Position numbers and translations under genes: made by a program
The notes under the pieces: generated by a model
Told to the model about the DNA's origin: nothing
The model's input: the letters and a program-made list of their open reading frames with translations, nothing else
Databases searched by the model: none
Shown: piece after piece, positions 9,561 to 24,090 of the stretch
Position numbering within the stretch: position 1 is the first letter of the stretch
Layout of the letters: every line of letters begins with the position of its first letter
Origin: Homalodisca vitripennis
Lineage: Eukaryota > Arthropoda > Insecta > Hemiptera > Cicadellidae
DNA: 64,000 bases
Reading direction: 5' to 3'
Assembly (NCBI RefSeq): GCF_021130785.1
Contig: NC_060213.1
Span: 98,634,501-98,698,500 of the forward strand

Positions 9561-12500
9561 ACTATTAAATTAAGTAAATACAAATTCTTTTTTGTTTTTT
9601 ACCCATTTAATAACCTTTTATTTGGTATGCAAGAAGCAAGAGTGCAGTAAATGCTGGGCTGTTGATGAAGAAGCAAAGGTCAAAATTAAATGTATTAACA
9701 TCGACTTCTGGTTTTGGAAACAGAAGTGAACTCGGATTCCTATATGTCACCGAATAGACGACGTGATATGCAAATGTAATTAATATTTTTAATATTTTAT
9801 TGAGAAAACTGTGACACTTTTGAAAAAAAAAAAAAAAACATGAGTTAGTGGCACTTGATTGGAAAGATTTAACAGACGCGGAAAATTCTTGTGTTATTTT
9901 ATGTTTAATTCGATCAAATTTGTATGTAAAAATTAGTTGCAATTTATGTATAGTTAGAGATATTTTACATCCATTTACAAATATATCCTAACATAGAACA
10001 TAACATTATCAGAGTGTACTACCACGATGTACGATACTAGTTTGAAATATGTAATACAGCATTAAATAATTTTAACGATAAATAAAGGATAAAATTAGAA
10101 TATTGTTTTTAGGAGCCTAATATAATCTATACAGTAGTATATGAGTATGTTTTATCTTGCACGATATTGGACATTGTATCAAAGTGGTTGTGAAGAGAGA
10201 TTGACTGCTCAGCTGAGATTGATTCTCTTTGTGAGCCGACTATTATTTGATAACACGGCTACGCACAATTTGCTCTTTTGTATTAAAGCTGATCTTCAGT
10301 TCTGGTGAAAATATAGATTAAATACTCTTTCCCTGAGTACTAATTTTGCAAGATATTATAATATTGAAATAAAAGTCTAATTCAGATCTAAATTACTGGG
10401 CTAGTGTGCACTACCAAAGTACTACCGATTTCAGTTAACATGGTAGAATAAGTAATTACTATCTAAAATAAAACTGTCGTGTTCACCTTCTCATAGTTTA
10501 GCATTATATGAAATAAGTTTTACCACATATGTGGGGTAATATGAATTGCAATATATACATGGAAATTTATTTTTTGGAGATCTCCAAGATATAATCAATC
10601 TTAAAATATTAAAAGCAACAAATTGTTTTTCTGGAATCATTTGGTTTTAACTGCATACAAAAGAATTCTTTAGTATCAAAAACAGTGATTATTTTAAATC
10701 TTTAATTTGCTATCTGCAAGTTTACCAATAATTAGATATCTATACCTGCAACGAAAACAAAATTTCAAAACAGTCACCTTTAGATTATTAAAGCTTACCT
10801 GTCTGTCCACGTTGATTATTTTAAGAACAAAGCTGCTGTAGTGTAACATTTTGTTTGAAACTTTAGGCAACATCACGGTTCCAAAACGTCGTATATACCT
10901 TCAAGGAATGTCTGATATTCTATTCTTAGCGAACCCTACGCGGTACCGTATTTCGTAATAATAAAAAAGGCCCGACTTAAAAGCTATTGCTGTCCAAAAA
11001 TGAATTATTCCGGCTGTTTTGATCACTTTCAAATTTTTTTGCAGTTCAAAAATTGAGTTTGGATTGTTGAACAGATCAAGAATATGTATCCATAAGTAGG
11101 CTTATGCAAGCCTAATTGAATAATGCGGTCAAAAAGTATTTATTTTACTCGCTTGTGTTCTGCGTCTGTTATAATGGGAAGAATAAAAAAACCTTCAAAC
11201 TAAGTTCGATTAATATTACTAAATAATAATGTAGAGAACGTTTTGAGTGGTAGAAGTTATTTTTTTATCTGCAGTCTAGGAAAGAATGGATCGTTGAGGC
11301 ATATTGTATACATCCTCTGCCTTTCCTTAAACCGAACAAAAAGTTTCACATTCAATTAAGCAGGTATTAATCAGTCCGGTGTAAGCCCTCGTGTGGATGT
11401 GTTACCATCATTCACAAATATAATATTTATAATTTTTCCAATGTACCTCAACTCGTATTTTGTTAATATTTGCAAAATAATTTTAATTTATACGTATCAC
11501 ATTCGTGAAAAATTAAAATAATACTTGTTACAAAACTTAGTGCTGTCTAGCTTATATTTCTAAATATTTAAGAATATCTGCATTTCATAAATGTATTAAA
11601 TATCTTCAAATGCATTAAATTTTCCACACGGAGGCTCAATGTAATATAATCCAGCCACTATATAAAGGGATGTACGTGTAGAAATGGTTGATAAAAACAT
11701 AGTGACATGCCAACTAACATGCTATAGTGAACTTGAAATAAGATATAATTATATTCTTTCCTAAAACATTATAAAACTGATATTCATTTATTGTAATAGA
11801 AGTACATAAATGTTTATAATTATATTGGAAAATGAAAATTATTAGGATTATCATTATTAATTAACATAAAATACATAAATATTTCCATAATATAAAGATT
11901 TGGTAAGACAGGTTTTAATCTGAAGCTTCCTTTAAATAACAAGCATCATATATAAACAAACACGAAATAGGCAAAACAGAAACAATGGAAAAAAAAATAT
12001 TATAGTATTTTGATACAAAGAGTAACTATTACAACAACAGACTGTAACTGCATCTACTAAAGAGATAATTCAATATGAAAGAATCCTACTTGGCCTAAGC
12101 TTTTTGAATCAGTCAAATCAAGGACGACCAAAGCTTTCCATAGTCCCTCAAGTTGCTATTTTTTGTTGTCATACATTTTTTCGTAGCAGGGATACTAAGT
12201 CCTCATTTTTGATGAAATTATTACAAGAAATTGATAAATAGTAATTTCGTATTTCAGTTAGAATATTTCTATCTTTCATTAACTTTAGTTACTTCGTTTA
12301 AAATAATGTGTAGGATCGGTTAAAAAAAAATATATATATAATTATAAGTTTTTAGGCTCCGATTTTGAATAATTTTAGTCGTTACTAATTCATAATAATA
12401 CATTTACTTACCAAAATGTATCTACCTTTACAATCTCACTTCTTCGAATAGCTGGTTTCTAAAATTTCAGTGTCATGAATACCAAAAACTACAAAATAAC

Positions 12501-15257
12501 ATAGTATGAATACTGAAAAAGTTGATTTACGAAGGTATCCCTCTTCCTCCGATGAATTACTTTTTATGTGACAAGTCAATTATGTTACCTGAAAATAAAC
12601 TAAAGGGCAAATTACAATGTATAAATGTGACTATAATTATTCTACCACTATATTGTCATTCAATAACTACTAGTACATATTCAATAATTCTTGAATTTCT
12701 TTAGGGAAGCTTGTATATTATTTTTACTACGGAGTTATATGTATTTTTGAAGCTTTGACTACTATTACTAGAATATAATTGAGTAAATTCCACTAGCAAG
12801 TGTTTTTCACATTTAAGTATTTCAATAAGCAATACATTTATATACATAAAAAACATATTTTTAAGGATTAATTAAAACGGAACAGAAGCAACCAATTACA
12901 ACCTGTGCCATCTGGACAACTGATGAGCGTTAATCTTGTTGGCGGATTTCCCAGACGAACGAGATCCGACAATGATACCAATCTGGTTGAAAATTAGAAA
13001 CAGATTTCTAACTTTAATGAAGTTGTGGGGTTTTGAAGTTTCTCGATGCATCTTTACAAGCCTTACGATTTGCTTTTCAGTACACAGTATAATAAATGTT
13101 TTCTTTGGGTTGTATTACAGATTTTAAAACATCTTCAAATATTCTTGTGTACTCTAAAATGCACTCAGATGTATTTATTGTTTAATGGCTACGACCAAAC
13201 AAGGGTCACGGACATTAATGGGGCTAATGCAATGGGTGACGAGGAGTCTCGGACTGCGGGTGGTACATAACGTGTTGGGCTGTTATCAAGAACAATACTG
13301 ACAAAGGAACACGTGCTATTTTCACACGTGGTAGAAATAAACAGAGTTAATAACTAAGGGACAACAAATCTTAATGGCTTTTTATACAATTTTAAATTTT
13401 AAACGCGCAATTTGGAAACACGAATAAATAAAAAGTATAACACATACAATTTTTAAATAACACAAAAGTAAATGTGGTTCTATCCAGGAGAATTAAAGAC
13501 GAGTTCGCGTGACCTAAAGTTAGGCTGTAAATTGGATTACACAGAGGCTAAGACACATTCTCATGTTGTTGTGACTCTGTAGGATACAGGTTAAACATAA
13601 ACAGGTGAAAAACTAGAATTCTTTGTGGCGAATTTCTGCAACAAAATTACTACCAATACGATGTACTTAATATACGGATATAATTGCTGTTTTTATGTTC
13701 CGGCATATATAATATTCTATAAAAATCGACAAGTAGATTAAAACAAATGTAATAATAGTATATTGGGGGGGGGTGTTTTAAAATTTAGTCCTTTAGATAT
13801 AGATTTGTAACATTTCTTGCAAGAAAACTTGTAATACATCTTTAATTAAATTGATCTATATAAGCTTACATAAGTATTATTTATAGTTAGTAGTGAACAA
13901 AATGAATAAATAAATATACAAGCTAAGGCCTACCTTGGAAGATTGAAAAATATACACAATACAGTGAAGACGGCTTCGACACATAACTGCTGATACCGTG
14001 ATAACTCATTCTTATCTTACACAAGAGTGAATATACGCGTTAAAGGTAGGGGTGCCCTCCTCATAATACAGATTTCTACTTAATCATCATGCCATAACGT
14101 TATAGCCATTCCTTTTTTAAGCGTATCCCTGAAATCGATCATAGCCATGAGAAGAAACTCTGAACCCGACACTGAAACCTTAACTGAATATGATTCCAGC
14201 CGTATCTTGCTGACACAGATTTTGAAGCTTATTGTTTTAACAAGATGCTCTATGATAGGTTTTAGCCATAAAGCTAAAACGTTTGTTTGATTTCTTAGAC
14301 TAATAGTCTAGATTAAAGTAAAATCTCAACCGTCAGACAAAGCCCTTCTAGATATGTATATATCTTGAGTTTTTTGGTTTTGTGCATAAGATGTCATTTT
14401 TAGACGCTCAAAAACACATGATCATTACACATTTGATGACCAATAGAAATCTGGTAACCGAGCAAATAATTAATTTAGAATACGTTGTGGACACTTTATT
14501 TCAGCAGTGGCTAGAAAGAGATATTCTGAACCCACATTCGAAGTTGCAGTCCTCCCACTAATTACAAATTAAACTCCCTTTCGCTGTATTTGTGTTTGTT
14601 AGAGCAACTCTATTCAAACTTTGTGTGTCACGCTTGCTGAGAGATTGTCAGCTGTGTCATTTCTGCACTAATTTATGTTTGCTGCTGGACGCAATCCTCA
14701 ATGAGGCCTTATCTTGAGAAGCATATTTCTTATTATTGTAATATTCCTTTATTAAATAAACGTTAGCCTACTTGAGTTGAATAAAAATTTATTGCTGAAT
14801 AAATATATAAAGATATAGCGTAATAAATTCAGAATATGAAAGCTATGCTTTATTGAAACAATTTTTCAGTGCACCACGCAATATTTATAGTTAGTTGCCA
14901 TAAGATGTATAACCCTGCTAGTTTATCTGGAGTTAGTTCTTTTACCTCTCTCTACCACAGCTCTTTTGTAACGATCTTGCATATGTTAGATAGTTGGAAT
15001 TGTAGGGTTAGGAAGATCTTTTAGTTTTTATATAGTGTATTAAGTTTCTAAACACATTTCCCACAACATTATTTGTTTTTAGATGACCTGAAATACAATT
15101 TCGACCGTTTCAACATCCTGCACAAAGATACTAAATCTTAAATTTAACTTATTTCATACATAGTAATTAGACTACTAGGTGGTCTTAGTGTTTGAGAAGT
15201 GGCAAATGAATATTATTGAAGCAAAGAATATTAAAGTTTAGTTAAAATTACGAGGGA

Positions 15258-15259
<2 letters not shown>
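9561..15259. other. Long AT-rich stretch without identified genes
   Basis: No host gene, RNA gene or recognisable transposon protein was found. Points seen are a translated piece at about 9627-9717 reading KKQECSKCWAVDEEAKVK on the plus strand (too short to assign); a moderately GC-richer block at 13190-13300; and a run of nine G at 13765-13773. Exons of a gene with long introns cannot be excluded from sequence reading alone. Confidence 0.5.

Positions 15260-15295
<36 letters not shown>
15260..15295. repeat. (TA)n microsatellite
   Basis: About 18 uninterrupted TA units. Confidence 0.97.
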
Positions 15296-15296
<1 letters not shown>

Positions 15297-16363
15297 CCAG
15301 GGGTGCCAAACATGTCATATTTGAGAGTTATCAGTTGTTTGTTGCTTTAGGCTTCTGCAAGAGTATCTTTAAAGTGGTCAAGTTCCCTTATGCATTGACG
15401 GATTCCATTGAAACTAGTACCGTTGGAATTAGAAATACGTACGAAATTGCTAGTACCGTGTCTAGTACATTATTTATAACTATACCGGTGTTTTTGTTAT
15501 TTGCCTTTAAACATTTTCAACAGATACCATTTTGTATTATTAAAGAAAAAGCTTTTGTTTTTAAGAGAAATTCCCCATTATTTACAACAGTTTATAGAAA
15601 CTGAGCTAAGCCCCAACCATATCCTCAGGTTCTAACCACTGCCAATTTGAATTGGTTGATATTTAATTTAAATATATCTTAGTTATATTTTTTTAGTGCA
15701 ACATTTAAGATTATCTCTCTACATTTGATATAACTTCCGTTGGAAGCAAATCTTTGTCATATGTGTGCATAAGGTGATTTTCCCTATTTAATTTTACAAG
15801 TTGGACCATTAAAAGTTATCCAGCTGTCTCCAGACTTTTCAGCAGCCCTGAATGGGCTGAGTCAAACTTTTCTCGTTATGCACATTGAATTTGCCTTTGT
15901 CATGCTTACATTATTTTGAAGTTGGCCATTTTAGAGATGAATCAGTAACGAGTTTAAAAAAATAATTTGTAAATATTACTATCAGGCATGTCCTTAGCTC
16001 TTAATATAACTCAATGTATTAATGGAGACGGCGACAGCCTCTCTCTACAAGGGGTACAAGTCTCACCAGGAACCCAATACTAGTATTTCGTCATGGGTCA
16101 CTCCTAGGTTTATGTTTCTAGACGGTGGTAAGTAATAAATATATATTGTTAAAAAACATTTAAATGATTTATTGCCTAGTTAATCAGTGCAATAGCTTCA
16201 TTATTTAATGCTAATCCATAATAATATGTGATAAGGATTAATTTTTAATTTTTTTTTTCTCATAAGATTTATTAAAAAATCACAAAATAGTGTTAAACAG
16301 ACGATACTCACATAATTCACTCAAACAGTAGAGTTTATTGTGAGAAACTTCTAAGACATTGGC
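15296..16363. other. Non-coding stretch with one short hydrophobic ORF
   Basis: An 89-codon plus-strand ORF (15335-15604) with a hydrophobic stretch (TLFITIPVFLLFAF) is present. It starts close behind the microsatellite and has no recognisable family, so I treat it as probably chance. A block near 16025-16125 is slightly richer in GC, without an assignable feature. Confidence 0.45.
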
Positions 16364-16720
16364 TTGAGCTGTCATAAAATTAGAGAACATGCAATGATTG
16401 AAAAATCCTTTAATGACATAAACGGAGCTAGGGCCATCAAGATATCTCATTTACTCAACCTCAAACATCTTGCTAGAAATAGTGGAATTTTGAAGTTGTA
16501 TAGTTATATTATTAGAATCTTTGATGTTATTAGTTACGTAAGAGATAGCTCGCCTTATACTTTTCAAATGACATTTTTAAAACGCGTATCGGTGTCAAGC
16601 GTTTTTTATTCTGTTGATGAATATCTTGAATATCTCTATTCAGTTGACACCGCTGGGCCTATTGAAATCTTACGTGGAATATCCGCACACAATCTGGACC
16701 CGATAATAATGAATGAATGA
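16364..16720 (+). CDS. Unassigned ORF of 118 codons
   Basis: This is the longest open frame in the window that does not overlap a recognised transposon. The predicted protein is soluble-looking with no membrane segment. It contains HLLNLKHLARNSGILKL (about residues 29-45) and ends IIMNE. I recognise no domain. The start is at an ATG, but no promoter, splice site or Kozak-like context supports it. In AT-rich DNA a frame this long is unusual but still possible by chance. It could be a transposon relic or an exon fragment. Confidence 0.15.
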   Translation: MSCHKIREHAMIEKSFNDINGARAIKISHLLNLKHLARNSGILKLYSYIIRIFDVISYVRDSSPYTFQMTFLKRVSVSSVFYSVDEYLEYLYSVDTAGPIEILRGISAHNLDPIIMNE

Positions 16721-19389
16721 GGGAGTGAATGTACTATTATGTATGACTGAACGTGATAGCGATTGTTTATTTGTAAAAACATACATGTGCTATTTTATAT
16801 AATTACACTATATCTCAATGACTCTTACAACACAAAGTATATTGTATTACTGCAATAAATAATCATTACTATTATTTTTATTAAAGCACGGCCAAAAATA
16901 AGCACTTCGACTCCTATCTGTGGAGTGAGAGATTGGGTTACAAACATGTTAACGGTAGCAATCAAAGTTCCGTGACGCAACCCTACCATTGACCCTCAGA
17001 ACTACCAAAAATTATCCTCCTAATCTAGGCACACACCATCCCTATGAAAGATTTCTCTTATATAATTAATGTAATCAGGCAGCACCCAGAAATACCATAT
17101 TTATAAAATATTGATTCATAAGATAAAGAAGTTATTCCGCACTAATAACTGAAACTCTAAGGTGTATATTTATTGTTGGCCGCTAATTATGTGTCTAATC
17201 ACACAAACAATATCCTGATCCTTTGCTTGTGGTTAAGTATCAATTTTGGACAACAAAGTTCCAAAAGTTGAAGCAAGGCTTCAAAGGCACGCTGTAACAA
17301 ATAAATATCTTATTTTAGTTTAGACAGAAAGAAATAGATAGACGCTTTATACGGAAATGCGTACTACGGCCGTTAATGTAAAGAGTTTTCATACCAAAAA
17401 TACGTGAAAACACGTCGAAATAATAATACGTCGGTGGTATAATTCTGCGAAAGACTCATATGGACTAAAACATATGATAATCCTATCGTGTACGTAAAAC
17501 ATATTTCTTTACACTGTATATTGTCAATAAAAGTATTATTTCATTCAATTTAAAATGGTTAAGGCTGAATCATGTTATATGTAGATTCTATTTATAGATT
17601 TGGTTATTTAGGTAATGGGTTTTTTTAAGGAGCCTTTGTACACTAATAACAACATTGCCAAATAGACGTGTACCTACAGTATACAGTATATCCCGAGAAA
17701 TGACTCCCAGATGTGTATTGGCGAGCTTGTAATACTCTTAGTTAGGTAATAACGTTCACGCTCCTCGTTCCTAAGAAACCGAATCTTTAAAACCTTCAAT
17801 GTTTTATGTGTCTTCTAGAACTAGAACTAGAACTAGTACATTGACTGGTTGACAGATTATATAACAGGTTGGATATTTCGAAATTCTGCTTCAATGTAGC
17901 AGTTGGTAGTAAATAGTAAAATGTTTATTCATAGTTAAAATAGCACCAGTGGCTTGTAATAAAATAAATAGGAGGTGTTCAAAATTACAATATATAATGA
18001 TAATAATCTTTTGTATGGCATAGCATTTGAAGAACTTTCTGTTAAAGTATACAATTTAAAGATATATAATGGATATCCCTAAATATTCTTTCGTGTTGGC
18101 CTTGATTTAGTAGATTGATAGTCGTAACTAATTTTGTTGGCGACGCAGTAGATTTGCAGTTGACACTTTCTTAAGTTATATTCAAGTTTAAAGATAGCGT
18201 TTCCTTTGAAGTTTATCATTAATAATATCATATTTACGATTATAAAAGTAACTTTTTAAAAATTCAGCTACTAAATGTTTAAAAAGAATGATTAGTAATA
18301 ATGTTTGTAATTATAAGTCCAAAAAACTATTTTTAATGATATAATTCATACTTTAATCCAAAAGCAAACAATAGTTTGTTATAAAACAATGCACAAAAAT
18401 AAATCACATTGAAAAAGCAAACAAACACAACATATCTATTCACACTTAATGCGAAACATTTTGCCCTACTTGTAAAGGGACCATTCGATTTGAAGGGTCA
18501 AATTAAATTTGTCTCTTTCTTATGTGAATATAAGAAATATCGTTGTGAGAAATATAAAGCTTCCAGACATCCGCGGATATTTGATCATACTGGGTGATGT
18601 AATCCCTTATGTTCATCGATAAACAGAACCGTAATAAAATTAATATATTATTATAGATTGTATTTTATTAAATACATATATAATAATAAAGTTTTACAAT
18701 TTTAACTCGTAGTTTTAAAAAGGTTATAACATAATAAAGCACTACATGTTTAAAAAGCAGTGCTTTTACATTAGAAGTTTGGAAGGAACGCATAACGCTA
18801 TGATTACAAATAATTTAATGTACTTCTCTAACGAGTATAAGAACTGGGTTGTTAATTTTTTCAAGTTGAAATATTTACAGTTACGAATATATCACACTTA
18901 ATTCAGTATATCAAAAGTACATAAATTTAATTAACTTTCATTAAATCAATGTAAGACGTAAAACATGTTATAAAAGATCATTAACTGTCAATTAAAAACC
19001 ATTTAAGTTGTGCTAGAATGGCACGAGGTACAACTTTCCATATGCTAATCCGATCTCTTTTAACAATTAAGGCGATGTTTCAAAGCATATGAAAGCAAGA
19101 CCATGGTTAAATTCTCTTTGGGATTAGTCAAATTATCTTCAGGAGTATGCAAACTGACTTAAGAGTAACAAGATATTTGCATTAATGTAAAAAATGCAAA
19201 GCTGTAATAAAGTAAGTAAAACACTTAATAGTATAATTTTTAAAGGTTACCACACTTATTGACAACATACTTCACAAATCAATCAAAAGAAAAGGAATAA
19301 AATCTAAAACATTACTACCATCTCAAGACAGCAAACTGGAAGTCATTTGTACAACATAAAGCAATATTTCAAATAAATTACAGATAACT
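16721..19389. other. AT-rich non-coding stretch
   Basis: No assignable gene. A small direct repeat of CTAGAA units (three) lies near 17815-17838. Nothing else is supported. Confidence 0.55.
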
Positions 19390-19815
19390 TTTAAATAACG
19401 TACAAAGAAATCTATCATGTAAAAATCAAACAATAAAGCAACAAAAATGTTGAGAAATCCAAAAGACAAAACCTCATTTAAAACCAAACCAGGAATTTGT
19501 AAAATTAAATGCAACAACTGTGAGAAATTTTACATTTTTCAAACAAAAAGGAATATTATTACACGATTCAAACTCTTTTCACAAATAAAATATGGACAAA
19601 CTAAAAATGATGCTATTGCAAAACACTGTATTGAATCTGTTCACATCATGTCTAATAAGGATTCACGATTATTAAAAATAAAGATAACAAAGTTAAAAAC
19701 ACAACACACTTGAATGCTCTGGAAACATTTTGCATAAACAAAAATTCAAGAAAAACTTATTAATAATGAAGACAGACCTATTGAAAATTCAGGTTCCTCT
19801 CTCATCACAGTTCAT
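19390..19815 (+). pseudogene. Penelope-like element fragment, GIY-YIG endonuclease
   Basis: Translation of 19447-19713 gives the C-terminal endonuclease of a Penelope-like retroelement. NPKDKTSFKTKPGICKIKC leads into NCEKFYIFQTKRNIITRF, followed by an AIAKHCIESVH segment. Family members read YIGQT where this copy has YIFQT (19531-19545), so the core Gly is lost. The expected histidine-containing EH motif is also gone. A frame change near 19712 continues into LNALETFCINKNSRKT, which matches the usual C-terminal helix region. Upstream, about 19390-19446 has weak pre-domain sequence. The reverse transcriptase is absent. This is a dead 5'-truncated copy. Confidence 0.8.
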
Positions 19816-22800
19816 AAGAAAATTAAAATGTAATTAGATTTAAATATTTTATACTGACTAACATTTTCCAAATCCTTTATCAAATGTTATTTTGTACTTA
19901 TTGTTTAGAAAATGTACATATTTATTTATTTGTGAAGTAACCTGCAGATCGAATCCCCGATTCTCAATGGCCTCGCAGAGTTAATTTCATTTTGAAAAAT
20001 CTGCTTTAATTCACTAGTGTTATCAAATAATATAGGTTTATTAAATGAAAAGGTCAATATTATAACTAAGATATTGAGTAATAATATCATCTCATTTATA
20101 AAGATCACTTTTACGCCTGTGATGTTTCAACAGTCGTAATTATTTAAGCAGTGTTTCAACAGGTTTCAATAGGTGGTGCTTTGTGTAAGTTGTGATTGTG
20201 TTCAGGTATCTTCACCGCTGTAAGTCCACAGAGAGTAAGTTACCGGTAAATCTCTTCTCACAGAACTGAACCATTCTTTGCATTTTGCCGCATGTTATGA
20301 TAATGTTGAATTATAGTAAAGATTAAACAGATCATGATATGCCAGTAAAAGTTTTAGTATTCATGAAGATAAACATCGTTCATTTTGTTGTTAAGACTTT
20401 TACGCTCTACCGTGATTCGGACTTAAAATACGTGTGGGACAATAATGATCACGGCAAAAGCATCCCTCGTCAAATCTGTTTCTTTTTGACGGAAAATATA
20501 TGGAACTAAATTTTTATTCAAACCAATTTTATCTATCCATTTTATTGAAACAATAACAGTATTCACAATGTAACTGTGTGCTATCATAGTCTACATGCGT
20601 CTGAAGTGTTCGATCTCTAAAATACAACAATACGATTTCATTATTTTGAAATAAAAATTGTATTTGACATGAAAAACTGTGTTTAAAAATTACAAGCATA
20701 TGAAAGAAGTGAATGTAATAAAGTTATATACTATAAAGGACACGGAAACAGATTTAACTCGATGTGAAAGAGGATAAATCTGATTTCAGAATCCTTTGTC
20801 TTGTAACTCTAAAACGGGTTAACTGTAACTTAAACATCTCTGTCTTCAAGTAATAAAAAATGCATACATTCTTTTTATCCTGGACACATTTAAACCCAGA
20901 AATTATTTCAATCACCCTCTTTGATAAGTTCTTTTAAATTAAGTAAAAATAAGCTAAATTATAACTACCTAGTCGTACATTAAATATATACACTGACTAT
21001 TTTACTTATTATGCCCATACAACTGATTTCTTAACATTGGTTATTATTATTGGGACCAATACAAATTTGAAAGTAGCTAGGTCTTTCTTTGCTTATTTTT
21101 ATAGCCGAATAAAAACCAATAAAAAAGTCTCAATGAAAGGCTAGAATGTTAAAGGATTAATTTCTTTCTTGCAACTTTGCCCTCAGCGTAACGTAGACGT
21201 GATGGATATGACCGTTTCCTATCACTCGTAGGTTTATTTATCAATGCCCTTTTTCCTTTACAACGATTTAAAAATGGGTATATAGTTGGTTATATATGTC
21301 ATCCTGGAGATAGTTAATTCAAAAATTATGTTTTTGAAGATTTATTCATTAGTATATGTATATATGATTTAAGTGATTTTGGAGTGTTTGAATATGTTTT
21401 AATTAATAACTTTGACGGCACATAGAATCAATGAGAAATATCATCTGCAGTAATAAATTAATCTTATATTTCAATTTTTTACTGTTATGGTTCATACCCA
21501 AAATAAGGGCCGTTGGTATTTATTATTATTATTTTTATTAAGGGGACAGAAAGAAAAATGTAAGAGATGAGTGATGATGTTCAATAGTATACGAGTATAC
21601 TGTAGTGCTAGAATATACGGTAGGGGCACATTTCTCAATTTAGCATAGTTTTAATTAAATAGCAAACAAAGCCTGCAAATAGCAAACGGAAATTAAACAA
21701 GGACAGAAAGTCCTAGGAAGTGTGTTTAGTGTATCTGATAACTATTTTTTTAGTATATTTTGTATATATCTAGGTTCATTGATGAATCACAGTAAAGTTT
21801 GCTTTGAATATATTTATTTCAGGTAAGTGAGTTTGATGACGCTTCGAAAGCGAAAGGGCTCGCAAATGTTAACTACAATATTATTCGATTGTTAGACATA
21901 AATTCACTAAGACGACGTATTTCATTGTTAAAAGAGCTGTGTAACAGTTTAAATGAAATGTCTCACGGTTTTAATGGATAGTACATTGGTATGTATATTT
22001 GGTGCCTTCACACACAGAGGATGTCTGTTTACAGACTAAGACAATTCATGGATCGTGAGGTTATGTCCTAATGTCATGCCCTGGCCATCGAGCTGTGGAT
22101 TACAAAGGATGAAACAAACTTCCTTCATTTAAATTTTTGTATTTATTCCAAACGTACATGTATTAATAATACCACAGACCTATTCCTCCCGATAAAAGAT
22201 GCAAAAGTTTTAATACTTAGATAACTAGAAAATAATTGCAAGCCTATGTACATAGGGACATAGACGTATCATTTCTGTAGCAGTGATCGTTCATATTTCA
22301 TCTCAGACGCTACAATTATAGGTAGATATATCGGCAGTTTTAAACATTTCTTCGACTAAACTTACGAAGTTCTGTGTATTTAAATTAGAAAAACAAGAAC
22401 GTTCAGGAGGAGAATCAGCTTTGGTTTTCAAGAACACACAAGACTAAACAAAGCCGAATGGAGAGCTCTTGCCATGATACTTGAAGCAATATTGAAATTA
22501 TCAAGGACCGGTCTCAACCAAGTGTTACTTGTGAGGTTCATTGCAACAAAATTTTCATAATTGTATGGCCAAATAAAACAGCCTACTCTTAAATTCTGTA
22601 CGGTGGTCATTCGTCCTGAAACCTTTTAGTTAGTTTTACAATATGACCCGACATGTTATAAAATAACTAGCGCCCTAATCACGACTTCGTTCGCACAATT
22701 TAAAAGTTATAAAATGTTATTTTATCCTATTTTTTTTAAATACAAGATTCTCATTGTTTTCATTAAACTAAATTTCATATCACTGTTTCAACATTAAAGG

Positions 22801-24045
22801 TCTAAACATCAAGTCACTATAAAATGATATATCTGTTTGGGATAGTTAGGCTACATTCGTTACATTTGAATATCTTTTGGCGTATACAGAATTGATCTAC
22901 AATTTTATTATTCACATATTCCCTCTTTGCCATTAAAGTTACCCGTAAGATTAATATAAAATGTTATATGCAAAAACATTTACCATCATGTAACTCAGCA
23001 TTCCTCGTATATAAATGAAGTTGGCATGGGTAATTGTCCTAGCCCTACGAGTTCGCTAAAGCTCAGCCAACACGAGTTGGTCATATTCTATTCACTGCAA
23101 TATCAACATAGATATCTCTTTATAACGATGGCCATAATATGAAATCTTAAAATGAATTTGAAAACTGGTTGATAAAATTATGTAACTTTATGCTTTATTG
23201 TCTTAAATTTATTTTTTTCGGAGGAAAAAGGAAATGAAAATAAAATACACCATTTTAGAGTGAGAAATATGATGATTTTCTTCCTTTTTATTTATAAAAT
23301 GAAATCAATGTTTTACGATGAAATGAATTATATACCGGTACTCAAATTAGGTTTCAAACTGTTATATTTGCATTATTTCCATCATGAGCAGAAATCACTA
23401 AACAAACTGGAGGAAACTACCTTGAACATATAAGGTAAAATTATTGTTAATAAGAAATTCCTTTGATTCTTTTGTTTTGATAAAAGAGTACAGAGCAGAG
23501 CTAGAAGTAACGCTTATGACGCTCAACTATACAGTGATCTTAGCGGTGTGTAGACATTGCGAGACTGTTTGACATATTGAAAGCAAATATTTGGCCTAAG
23601 GAATTCTGTATGAACGTGAAGTCTCCCAAGCTGCGTTGAAAACGAGTTGTTCATTCACCTGTATAATCAACAGATATGTGAATTATAAAGAGACAGCCAC
23701 ACCAGAATAATCATGAATTAAAATAGCATAGATAGTAATGCATTGAATCTGGTTAGTTAAATAATCATTTAAACATTTCAACACACTTAAAATATGAGTT
23801 TACAGTGGTTTTGTATTTTATATTCCTATTTTAGCAATAACAATTGAAAATGCACATACACAAATAATTTAATTGCATTTATTTTAAGCCTGTAAATTTA
23901 CATTACACAAAAACGTAGTGCAGATTTATCGTGTTTGTCTCACTCAATTCATGTGATGGTTTAATAACAATTTGGGTTATAATCTCACCCCTAAATATCT
24001 ATCGCAGAATGGGAATTTTCGCATGTAAAACAGAAAAATTAAATG
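19816..24045. other. Long AT-rich stretch without identified genes
   Basis: No protein family, RNA gene or high-copy repeat recognised on either strand. A near-palindromic word CGCTTCGAAAGCG lies near 21840. GC-richer patches at about 22010-22100 and 22420-22610 have no assignable content. Confidence 0.5.
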
Positions 24046-24090
24046 AGATTTACTTTTAGATTAAAGTAAATCTTTAGATTTTAATCTAAA
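24046..24090. repeat. Two adjacent inverted repeats
   Basis: The first is AGATTTACTTT (24046-24056) paired with AAAGTAAATCT (24063-24073), an 11-bp perfect stem with a 6-nt loop. The second begins at its last base: TTTAGATT (24073-24080) with AATCTAAA (24083-24090), an 8-bp stem with a 2-nt loop. The function is unknown. Confidence 0.85.

Noticed and set aside
19938..19990. B-box-like word GATCGAATCCCC as a tRNA 3' part.
   Set aside because: No A-box at the right distance and no acceptor pairing.
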